A stretch of 7,413 bases of DNA from Verrucomicrobiota bacterium (GTDB lineage Bacteria > Verrucomicrobiota > Verrucomicrobiia > Limisphaerales > UBA9464), in assembly GCA_947454295.1 (NCBI GenBank), contig CANGMO010000103.1, positions 1 to 7,413 on the forward strand, given 5' to 3'. Below the pieces are notes generated by a model. The model worked only from the letters and a program-made list of their open reading frames with translations, ran no database searches and was not told the DNA's origin. Positions 1 to 6,255 of this stretch are shown in pieces; position 1 is the stretch's first letter, and the number at the start of each line of letters is the position of its first letter. The translations under genes were made by a program, and so were the position numbers.

Positions 1-155
1 AGGAGGGTATCGGGCGCCGGCACAAGAAGGGGGCGGTCATCACCGGCTTCAGCGGCCAGGTGCATTTCATTCGCTTCGAGGATTTCCAGCGCGAGCAGAA
101 CTTCAACAAGCCCGGACTCCTGTGGTGCGTTCCGGACAGCAACAACGGGCAGTGA
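1..155 (+). CDS. C-terminal fragment of an H-X9-DG type II secretion pseudopilin (5' end outside window)
   Basis: Reading from base 3, 50 residues are open to a TGA at 153-155. The fragment contains H7, nine residues, then S17-G18 followed by QVHF. This matches the 'H-X9-DG' signature of the prepilin-like proteins abundant in Planctomycetes and Verrucomicrobia, with Ser in place of the usual Asp. The end, LLWCVPDSNNGQ, resembles the 'LWC-PDS' tail I know from verrucomicrobial members. In full-length members an N-terminal prepilin cleavage/methylation helix anchors the protein, which is thought to be exported and assembled by type II secretion or pilus machinery. The specific role is unknown. 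The methylation motif and start are outside the window. The gene converges on the histidine kinase with a 10-bp gap, and I see no terminator between them. Family assignment is good for so short a fragment; function is not inferable. Confidence 0.75.
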   Translation, partial: EGIGRRHKKGAVITGFSGQVHFIRFEDFQREQNFNKPGLLWCVPDSNNGQ

Positions 156-165
156 ATCGCCGCCG

Positions 166-2928
166 TCAGCGCCGCGCGGCCGCTTCGAGCGACACGTGGA
201 TGGCGTCCAGCAACTGGGTGCGCGAATAGGGCTTTTGGAGAAACAGTTGGCGTTCCGGCCAGGTGGGGGTGCTGCCCGCGAGTTCGGCGCTGTAGCCGCT
301 CATGAAGATGACCGGAAGCTTCGGATCGAGGCCCTGCAGGGCTGATGCCAGTTCGCGTCCCCCGAGCCCGCCGGGCATCACCAGATCGGTCAGCAGCAGC
401 CGGATTGCGCCGCGGTGCCGTTCCCACAGCATGAAGGCGTCCGCGCCGTTTTCCGCTTGGAGAACGCGATAGCCTGCATGGGTCAGCATGGTCACGGTGG
501 CCTGGCGCACCGCGGGATCATCCTCGGCGAGCAGGATGGTTTCTCCGCCGATCAGACCGGGCGTCCGCGCCTCCGTGGAGGCTGGAATCTCGGTCGTTTC
601 CTCGGCAAGGGGCAGCAGGATGGTGAACGTGGTTCCCGATCCGACCTCGGACGACACGGTGATCGAGCCCCGGTGCTGTTTCACAATGCCAAAGGCCGTG
701 GCCAGTCCCAGACCGGTTCCCCGTCCGGGCTCCTTGGTGGTGAAGAAGGGTTCGAAAATTCGGTCCCGATGCTCTGGCGGAATGCCGCTGCCCGTGTCAG
801 TCACGGTGAGCATTGCATGCGGGTGGTTGGAGGCCGGGCGGTGGATTCTGGTGCGAATGGTCAACCGTCCGCCGCCGGGCATCGCGTCGCGTGCGTTGAC
901 CACCAGATTGAGCAGCACCTGATCCAACATGCTGGAGTCGCCGACCAACCGGAGCGGTTCAGGTCCCAGCTCGATCTGCAGCACGAATTCGCGACTGAGC
1001 AGCCGCTGCAGCATGGTGGCGATACTCTGAACCACTTCGTTCAGGTCCATTGGTTTTGGCTGCATCACCTGGCGCCGGCTGAACAGCAGCAGCTGGCGGG
1101 TGAGATTGGTCGCCCGCTCGGCTGTCCGGCGGATTTCGATGAGCGATTCTTCGACGTCCCGCGACAGGGGCCCGGAAAGCTGGGCGACCTCAGTCTGCAT
1201 GTAGATCGCCGTCAGGATGTTGTTGAAATCGTGAGCCACGCCGCCCGCCAGCTGGCCGAACGCCTCCATCTTCTGGGAATGGCGCAGTTGATCCTCCAGG
1301 AGCCGCTGTTCCGTCACATCGCGCGCCACACCGAGGACACGCTCCACGACTCCCTCAGGGCCGCGCACGGGGAACGCCCGGTCGCGGATGGTCCGTACGG
1401 CCCCGTCGGGACGCAGAATCCGATACTCCTCATCGAAGGTGCCGGCGACCTGTCGCGTGTGGACCGCCTGGGTGATGCGAGCGCGATCCTCGGGGTGGAT
1501 GGACTCGGTCCAGGAAAACGGGTTTCGGTAGAGACTGTCGACAGAACGTCCCCAGACCTTCTCGTAGGCCGGGCTGACGTAGATCATCTGCTGCTTGTCG
1601 GGAACGGTGATCCAGAACACGTCCTCGATGGTTTCCGCGAGTTCGCGAAAACGGCGTTCACTCTGCTGAAGTGCCTGCTCGGCATGCTTGCGGTCCGTAA
1701 TGTCGACCCCGAACACCACCACGTGAAGCAACGCACCGTTGGCGTCCTGCAGCGGGCTGATCCTGGTGTCGATCTCGCGTCGCGTGCCGCGCAGGACGGC
1801 GACGAGATCGTCGCGAAACACCTCCCCGCGGGCGGCGGTGGCGATGGCCGCCTCAACGGGCGAAACGGATTCCCGTGCCAGCCAGCCAGCCTCCAGGAAG
1901 CGCTTTCCAACCACATCGGCGCGGGTGATTCCCATCGCGGCGAGGGCGGCCTCGTTCATCTCGATGATCTCTCCCTCCGGCGAAAGGACGGCGACGAAGG
2001 CGTGCTGCGAATCCAGGATCTGACGCAGACGGTCGCGCTCTTGTTGCAGGGCGGCGGCGGCCTGGCGTTCCTTGGTGATGTCGCTGATGGATCCGGTCAG
2101 CCGGAGCGGTTTCCCTTGCGGGTCAATCTCCACGGCCGCCCGGGAGCGCACCCAAAGGTAGCCGCCATCTTTCCGTCGCATCCGCATCTCCACCGAGAAG
2201 GGGTCACCTGTGTGAAAGCTCTGCTCCACGATTTTCCACACACGCGGGCTGTCCTCAGGATGAATCAGGTTCCGGACAGTTTCGATATGGGTTGAGAGGT
2301 CCCCGCGATCATACCCGAGCAGCTCGAGCCACCGTTCCGACAGGTAGTCTTCACCCGATTCGATGGTCCATTCCCAAAGACCATCGTTGGTCCCGCGCTC
2401 GGCCCGCCGATAGCGTGCCTCACTGCCGAGGAGGGAGGCTTCCGCCGCCTTCCGTTCCGTCACATCGCGGCCGTTGATGACCACGCCGCCGACGGCGGGA
2501 TTCGCGATGTGGTTGCTGCCGGTGCCTTCCATCCATCGAAACCCGCCGCTCGAGTTTCGCACCCGAAGTTGCCATGGGGTTACGTTTCCTGCTGCACCGA
2601 GACATTGGGAAAAGGCGGCGCCGGCAGCCTCAATGTCCTCGGGCCATATGACCTCAATAAAACTGCGGTCCAGCCACTCACCGGTGCCCAGCCCGAGGAT
2701 TCGTTCGAACGCCGGACTCAGATACCGGAAAAGTCCGTCCTCGGAAATGAGGGCAATCAGATCCGCTGAGTTCTCAATGAGGAGTCGGAACCGCGTTTCC
2801 TCCATCCCCTGTCTGGCATCGGGTGGCATTGGTTGTTTCAGGCTCGCCTCAAGCACGATCCGTTGTTGTTCCGATGGCAAGTCAGGATTCGGTGAACGCG
2901 GCGGTTGCGGAAGCCGCGTTTCGCTCAT
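166..2928 (-). CDS. Soluble hybrid sensor histidine kinase, four PAS domains + HisKA + HATPase + receiver
   Basis: This is a 920-residue protein that should autophosphorylate on His and pass the phosphate to its own receiver. Domains: a Pro-rich tail (1-40); PAS1 about 43-162, PAS2 about 172-290, PAS3 about 298-415 and PAS4 about 424-543, each ending in a PAC-like 'DVTER/DITKE/DITDR/DVTEQ' segment and joined by short charged helices; HisKA with H566 in AGGVAHDFNN; N-box N678 in NARDAM; G1 box DTGSGI (711-716); F-box EPFFTTK (726-732); G2 box GRGTGLGLA. The HDFNN H-box resembles the HPK4 group. The receiver (about 796-915) has D803/D804, phosphoacceptor D848, S877 and K899, so all key residues are present. 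There is no membrane segment or signal peptide, so it is cytosolic and its ligand is unknown. PAS2 and PAS4 look like the PAS_3 fold (HPED motif). I chose ATG 2928 over an open extension to 3315, because that extension overlaps the divergent secreted protein and reads as antisense. Only a weak purine-rich leader (AAAGAAAAA) precedes it; Met34 and Met42 are alternative starts. Confidence 0.93.
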   Translation of the reverse strand: MSETRLPQPPRSPNPDLPSEQQRIVLEASLKQPMPPDARQGMEETRFRLLIENSADLIALISEDGLFRYLSPAFERILGLGTGEWLDRSFIEVIWPEDIEAAGAAFSQCLGAAGNVTPWQLRVRNSSGGFRWMEGTGSNHIANPAVGGVVINGRDVTERKAAEASLLGSEARYRRAERGTNDGLWEWTIESGEDYLSERWLELLGYDRGDLSTHIETVRNLIHPEDSPRVWKIVEQSFHTGDPFSVEMRMRRKDGGYLWVRSRAAVEIDPQGKPLRLTGSISDITKERQAAAALQQERDRLRQILDSQHAFVAVLSPEGEIIEMNEAALAAMGITRADVVGKRFLEAGWLARESVSPVEAAIATAARGEVFRDDLVAVLRGTRREIDTRISPLQDANGALLHVVVFGVDITDRKHAEQALQQSERRFRELAETIEDVFWITVPDKQQMIYVSPAYEKVWGRSVDSLYRNPFSWTESIHPEDRARITQAVHTRQVAGTFDEEYRILRPDGAVRTIRDRAFPVRGPEGVVERVLGVARDVTEQRLLEDQLRHSQKMEAFGQLAGGVAHDFNNILTAIYMQTEVAQLSGPLSRDVEESLIEIRRTAERATNLTRQLLLFSRRQVMQPKPMDLNEVVQSIATMLQRLLSREFVLQIELGPEPLRLVGDSSMLDQVLLNLVVNARDAMPGGGRLTIRTRIHRPASNHPHAMLTVTDTGSGIPPEHRDRIFEPFFTTKEPGRGTGLGLATAFGIVKQHRGSITVSSEVGSGTTFTILLPLAEETTEIPASTEARTPGLIGGETILLAEDDPAVRQATVTMLTHAGYRVLQAENGADAFMLWERHRGAIRLLLTDLVMPGGLGGRELASALQGLDPKLPVIFMSGYSAELAGSTPTWPERQLFLQKPYSRTQLLDAIHVSLEAAARR

Positions 2929-2970
2929 TTTTTCTTTGCCCGGAGTGGTGGATTTTGCGGCTCTTAGGGC
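2929..2970. promoter_or_regulatory. Short divergent start region between the kinase and cytochrome genes
   Basis: Only 42 bp separate the two divergent start codons. On the + strand there is an in-frame TAG at 2965-2967, two codons before the ATG at 2971, so the cytochrome gene cannot start further upstream in this frame. A purine-rich GGAGTGG at 2942-2948 is too far from that ATG to be a convincing ribosome-binding site. On the - strand, AAAGAAAAA directly precedes the kinase ATG. I see no pair of -35/-10 hexamers with good spacing on either strand. Promoters, if local, must overlap the 5' ends of the coding regions. The regulatory role is inferred from geometry only. Confidence 0.35.
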
Positions 2971-5925
2971 ATGACGATTTCCCGGACTCTGCTGGCCTCC
3001 GTGTTCCTGGCCTCCGCCGTTGCCGAGGCCGCCGAGTTCAAGGTCAACGGGAAGCGCTTCGTCGTGCCGGATGGCTTCGTCGTGGAATGCGTGGCCGCGT
3101 CGGAACTGGTTCCGCACCCCGTGAGCGCAAGTTTTGATGACCAAGGGCGCCTGTACGTCACGGATTCCGACGGCTCCAACGCCAAGCCGGATGAGCAGCT
3201 CAAGAACCCCGGAGCCCGCATTCTTCGTCTTGAGGACGCCAACGGTGATGGGGCGTTCGACAAGGCCTCGGTGTTTGCGGACAAGGTCATGTTCCCGCAG
3301 GGATGCCTCTGGCACGGCGGTTCCGTGTATGTGGCCGGACCGCCGAGCATCTGGCGGTTTACCGATGCGGATGGGGACGGGGTTGCGGAGAAGCGTGAGG
3401 AATGGTTCAAGGGCGGGTCACTCACCGGTTGTGCCAATGACATCCACGGACCCTACCTCGGACCGCAGGGATTCATCTACTGGACCAAGGGTGCCTTTGC
3501 CGAACAAACCAACACGCTGGGCAACGGGCGCATCCTGCAGGACAAGGCCGCCCACATCTACCGCATGAAGCCCGACGGGTCGGGGCTGGAGTCGATCATG
3601 TCCGGCGGCATGGACAATCCGGTGGAGGTCGCCTTCACGCGCGATGGCGAGACGCTGTTCAGCAGCACCTTCATCGACTTCACCCAGCCCGGCTTCCGCG
3701 ACGGCATCGCGCATGCGGTTTACGGCGGGGCGTTCGGCAAGATCAATGACGTGATGGACGACCGACGGGTGAAGCGCACCGGTCCGGAACTCTTCCATCC
3801 GTTCTATCAGGCCGGTCCCGCGGCGGAATGCGGCCTGACCCGCTACGAGAGCGACGCCTTCGGCCCCGGGTATCGCGACAATCTGTTTGCGACGACGTTC
3901 AATCTCCACAAGGTCACGCGTCACGTCCTCCGCAAGGACGGCGCGACCTACGCGAGCACGGACTCCGATTTCCTGGTGTGTGACGACGTGGATTTCCATC
4001 CCACCGATGTCCTTCCCGATGCCGATGGCAGCCTGCTGGTGGTCGACACGGGCGGCTGGTACCGCCTCTGCTGCCCGAGTTCACAGCTGGCGAAGCCCGA
4101 TGTTCTTGGCGCGATCTATCGGGTGCGCCGGGCTGACGCGCCGCATGCCAAGGCGGCGAATCCCGATTATGCCCGGCTCACGGCGGGGCCCACGGTTGAG
4201 ATTCCCGATCAGACCGGGAAGTTTGACAATGAACTCTGGCAGTCGCTCGCCGATCCGGCCCTGTGGACCTCGCCGGCGCTGGCGGCCGAGATGAAGAAAA
4301 TCAGCGCCGACCCGGAGCTGATGCACGCCGCACGGCGTGTCGCGGCGGCCGCAGGCGTGGCCCGGAAGCGCGAGGTCATTCCTCAGATCCTTGCGGCGGC
4401 CGGACACACATCGGATGCCTTCCTGACCCACGGCCTGATCTACGCGCTGATCGAGATCGCCGACCCCTCGACCACCCGAACGGGATTGAGGCATGGAACC
4501 GATCGCACCCACCGGGCGGCGCTGATCGCCTTGGACCAGATGGACGGTTCTGACCTGCAGGCAGCGGAAGTGGTTCCCCATCTCACCGCCACCGATCCGG
4601 CTCTCCGGCAGGCGGCGGAATGGATTGTGGGACGCCATCCGGAATGGGGGGCGGAACTCGCCAAGTGGTTTGGAGTGCAGTTGCGGACCGCGTCGGCGTC
4701 GCCTCAGGAACTGCAACGCTACCATGTCCAGTTCCCCGTGCTGGCCGGGTCGCCGGAGGGGCGTCTGCTCCTGGCGGAGACCACGGTGGAGCCCGGATTC
4801 GCCGGCGCCACGCGCGTTGCCGCGTTCGAGACCATGGCTGGCGCAGGCCTCAGGGAAGTGCCGGTCAGCTGGACCAATGCCATCCGCACCACGTTGCAGA
4901 AAGGTGCAGTGATGGTCTCCGGAAACTCCGGCAGCGGCGGCAAGGAGCCGGTCCTTCTCGCGTCAGCGGTGAAGGCGGCGCGAATGGTTCAAGGTGATGA
5001 GATGGTCCAGAAGTCACTGGTCGAGATCGCCCGTCAGGCGGGGCTTGCCGATGAGCTTCGACTGCAGGCCTATTCCGCCCTCCCGGCGGGCCGTTCCCTG
5101 ACTCCGGCGGATGTCGCCTTCCTGGTGGAGTTGCTCGCCCCGGCGCGGTTGCCGGCGGTGCGTTCCGGTGCGGCCGGGGTGCTGGGCCGCGCCAGGCTGG
5201 ATGAGGCGACCCGCGATGCACTGGTGACGGGCTTGAAGTCGGCGGGTCCGCTGGAGTTGACCCGGCTGCTCTCCGCATTCGACGTTGGCGGCGATGACGC
5301 TCTCGGTGCATCGGCAATCGCCGCGTTGCGCGAATCAAAAAGCGCCCGCGCGCTGCATCCCACCCAGATCCAGCCGCACTTCGCGAAGTTTCCCGAGGCC
5401 ACAACCAACCGATTGGCCGAATTCCTGGCCACCCTGAATGCCGACGCCGCGAAGCAGGGGGCCCGGTTGGAAGCGCTGCTGACGGAGCTGCGCGCCCTCA
5501 CCCCGGACGTTCGCCGTGGCCAGGCGGTGTTCAATGGCACCAAGGCATCCTGCTCGGCCTGTCATCGCATCGGATATCTGGGCGGACATGTTGGTCCCGA
5601 GTTGACCAAGATCGGTGAAGTGCGCACCGAGCGCGATCTGCTCGAAAGCATCGTGTATCCCAGTGCGAGTTTCGTGCGTAGCTATGAGCCGACCACCCTG
5701 ATCCTCAAGGACGGGGAACAGGTGAACGGTATCGTGCGTCGCGAGACCGCCGACGAATACGTGGTAACCGTCGGTCCGGCGGCCGATCAGCACGTGCGGC
5801 GTTCCGACGTGATGGAGACCCGGCCGGGAACCATCAGCGTCATGCCGGCAGGACTCGAGGAACAGCTAAGCCGCCAGGAACTCGCCGACCTGTTGCACTT
5901 CGTGAAGACGGTGCGGTGGCGGTGA
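2971..5925 (+). CDS. Secreted PVC-type propeller dehydrogenase-like protein with C-terminal CxxCH cytochrome c domain
   Basis: The 984-residue product starts with a short signal peptide (R5, hydrophobic 7-18, probable cleavage after AEA near residue 20), so it is exported to the periplasm. Residues about 25-390 form a six-bladed-type beta-propeller resembling the 'putative membrane-bound dehydrogenase domain' of Pirellula/Verrucomicrobium proteins (TIGR02604 family). Visible family marks are NDIHGP-LGP (156-165), GGWYRLCCPS with vicinal C367-C368, and AIYRVRR (381-387). Two Ca-binding EF-hand-like loops lie at D89-D97 and D132-E143. Residues about 420-830 are helical and alanine/leucine-rich, consistent with HEAT-like repeats. 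Residues about 846-981 are the heme domain: C861-S-A-C864-H865, with M958 in SVMPAG as the likely distal ligand (TIGR02603 type). Such proteins are thought to oxidise sugars or related substrates and pass electrons to the heme; the substrate is unknown. The only possible in-frame start this far upstream is ATG 2971, because a TAG lies two codons before it. It diverges from the PAS kinase. Confidence 0.93.
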   Translation: MTISRTLLASVFLASAVAEAAEFKVNGKRFVVPDGFVVECVAASELVPHPVSASFDDQGRLYVTDSDGSNAKPDEQLKNPGARILRLEDANGDGAFDKASVFADKVMFPQGCLWHGGSVYVAGPPSIWRFTDADGDGVAEKREEWFKGGSLTGCANDIHGPYLGPQGFIYWTKGAFAEQTNTLGNGRILQDKAAHIYRMKPDGSGLESIMSGGMDNPVEVAFTRDGETLFSSTFIDFTQPGFRDGIAHAVYGGAFGKINDVMDDRRVKRTGPELFHPFYQAGPAAECGLTRYESDAFGPGYRDNLFATTFNLHKVTRHVLRKDGATYASTDSDFLVCDDVDFHPTDVLPDADGSLLVVDTGGWYRLCCPSSQLAKPDVLGAIYRVRRADAPHAKAANPDYARLTAGPTVEIPDQTGKFDNELWQSLADPALWTSPALAAEMKKISADPELMHAARRVAAAAGVARKREVIPQILAAAGHTSDAFLTHGLIYALIEIADPSTTRTGLRHGTDRTHRAALIALDQMDGSDLQAAEVVPHLTATDPALRQAAEWIVGRHPEWGAELAKWFGVQLRTASASPQELQRYHVQFPVLAGSPEGRLLLAETTVEPGFAGATRVAAFETMAGAGLREVPVSWTNAIRTTLQKGAVMVSGNSGSGGKEPVLLASAVKAARMVQGDEMVQKSLVEIARQAGLADELRLQAYSALPAGRSLTPADVAFLVELLAPARLPAVRSGAAGVLGRARLDEATRDALVTGLKSAGPLELTRLLSAFDVGGDDALGASAIAALRESKSARALHPTQIQPHFAKFPEATTNRLAEFLATLNADAAKQGARLEALLTELRALTPDVRRGQAVFNGTKASCSACHRIGYLGGHVGPELTKIGEVRTERDLLESIVYPSASFVRSYEPTTLILKDGEQVNGIVRRETADEYVVTVGPAADQHVRRSDVMETRPGTISVMPAGLEEQLSRQELADLLHFVKTVRWR

Positions 5926-5927
5926 GG

Positions 5928-5967
5928 GCGGGAAGGTTGAAGGGCTGAAGTGTTGCGGCGTTGAAGG
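5928..5967 (+). repeat. Degenerate 8-bp tandem array, consensus GTTGAAGN (five units)
   Basis: Beginning two bases after the cytochrome stop codon, five 8-bp units follow at exact period 8: GCGGGAAG (5928), GTTGAAGG (5936), GCTGAAGT (5944), GTTGCGGC (5952) and GTTGAAGG (5960). The first and third-from-last are the most diverged. The periodicity is read directly from the sequence. I do not recognise a named repeat family. It pairs with an oppositely oriented array at 6126-6173. Confidence 0.6.
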
Positions 5968-5977
5968 GTAGTGGCGT

Positions 5978-5993
5978 GCCTCGCCGCCGAGGC
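5978..5993. other. Perfect 6-bp hairpin in the non-coding region after the cytochrome gene
   Basis: GCCTCG and CGAGGC flank a 4-base CCGC loop. The hairpin lies 53 bases after the cytochrome stop and is followed by TGATTTCAAT, not by a T-run. It could slow or end transcription of the + strand gene or be part of the palindromic core; the sequence does not decide. Confidence 0.35.
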
Positions 5994-6032
5994 TGATTTC
6001 AATAGGTAGCGCGAACCTCCCGGGGGGCCGCG

Positions 6033-6079
6033 GCGCGTAGACCGCGCATGGGACGCCAGGGGCGTGGTGGAGCGCGTCC
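6033..6079. other. Cluster of short GC-rich inverted repeats
   Basis: GCGCG (6033-6037) and CGCGC (6043-6047) form a 5-bp stem around TAGAC. GGACGC (6051-6056) and GCGTCC (6074-6079) form a 6-bp stem. GTGGA (6067-6071) and TCCAC (6081-6085) overlap the latter and cannot form at the same time. In GC-rich DNA some such pairs arise by chance, but their density between two inverted arrays suggests a structured intergenic repeat. Confidence 0.3.
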
Positions 6080-6125
6080 TTCCACTCGGCTAGACAGGAG
6101 CTTCCCCCTCCCGGTTGGCGCCCGG

Positions 6126-6173
6126 TTCAACTCTTCGGCTCTTCAACGTTTCAACGCTGTTTCGCTTCAACCA
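6126..6173 (-). repeat. Degenerate 8-bp tandem array in opposite orientation (TTCAAC every 8 bp)
   Basis: TTCAAC occurs at 6126, 6142, 6150 and 6166, with a variant TTCGGC at 6134. All are on one 8-bp register, with one decayed unit at 6158. Read on the - strand the units are GTTGAAGC, GAAACAGC, GTTGAAAC, GTTGAAGA, GCCGAAGA and GTTGAACC, the same consensus as the array after the cytochrome stop. A further isolated GTTGAACG is at 6238-6245 in + orientation and off register. Confidence 0.6.
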
Positions 6174-6194
6174 CCGCCCCGCAATTCCCCAAAC

Positions 6195-6230
6195 AAAAAC
6201 CCCCTCGGCGGTATTGCCGAAGGGGTTTTG
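6195..6230 (-). terminator. Intrinsic terminator of the PfkB gene, probably bidirectional
   Basis: Bases 6196-6209 pair with 6216-6229 in a 14-bp stem with one C-A mismatch (6204/6221) and a 6-base GGTATT loop. Read on the - strand, the stem runs into TTTTTGTTT, a good U-tract, 27 bases beyond the PfkB stop codon. Read on the + strand, the stem ends in GGGGTTTTG, so it may also stop transcripts coming from the cytochrome gene. This is the clearest terminator in the window. Confidence 0.85.
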
Positions 6231-6255
6231 TGAAAGCGTTGAACGACGTCCGGGC

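Larger units (their letters stand above)
5935..6172. repeat. Possible composite inverted element bounded by GGTTGAAG / CTTCAACC
   Basis: The two octamer arrays face each other, and the outermost good units form an 8-bp perfect inverted repeat, GGTTGAAG at 5935-5942 and CTTCAACC at 6165-6172. Aligned from these ends, the first 32 bases of the arms match in register at about 23 positions, with units 1 and 4 identical. The core (about 5968-6125) is GC-rich and carries several short inverted repeats. No gene is supported inside. No target-site duplication is apparent, so calling it a MITE- or REP-like element is an inference only. Confidence 0.3.

Noticed and set aside
415..2295. A 626-codon open frame on the + strand opposite the histidine kinase
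   Set aside because: Long antisense frames are common opposite GC-rich genes. The translation shows no domain or motif I recognise, and the - strand frame carries a complete, motif-rich kinase.
2931..2970. Sigma-70 promoter for the cytochrome gene
   Set aside because: TTGCCC at 2936-2941 could be a -35 box, but the sequence 17 bases on (GGCTCT) is not a -10 box.
2929..3315. N-terminal extension of the kinase frame by 129 residues
   Set aside because: It lies antisense to the signal peptide and first propeller blade of the cytochrome protein, has no PAS-like sequence, and the ATG at 2928 starts a sensible protein.
4865..5404. Antisense open frame opposite the helical part of the cytochrome gene
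   Set aside because: The translation is Pro/Arg/Ser-rich, as expected of a shadow frame; so are the other - strand frames between 3418 and 5793.
5928..6173. CRISPR array
   Set aside because: The units are only 8 bp with no spacers of 30-40 bp between conserved repeats, and no cas genes are present.
6048..6233. Small + strand open frame of 61 codons in the non-coding region
   Set aside because: It runs through the octamer array and the terminator hairpin, has a low-complexity Arg/Pro-rich translation and no ribosome-binding site.
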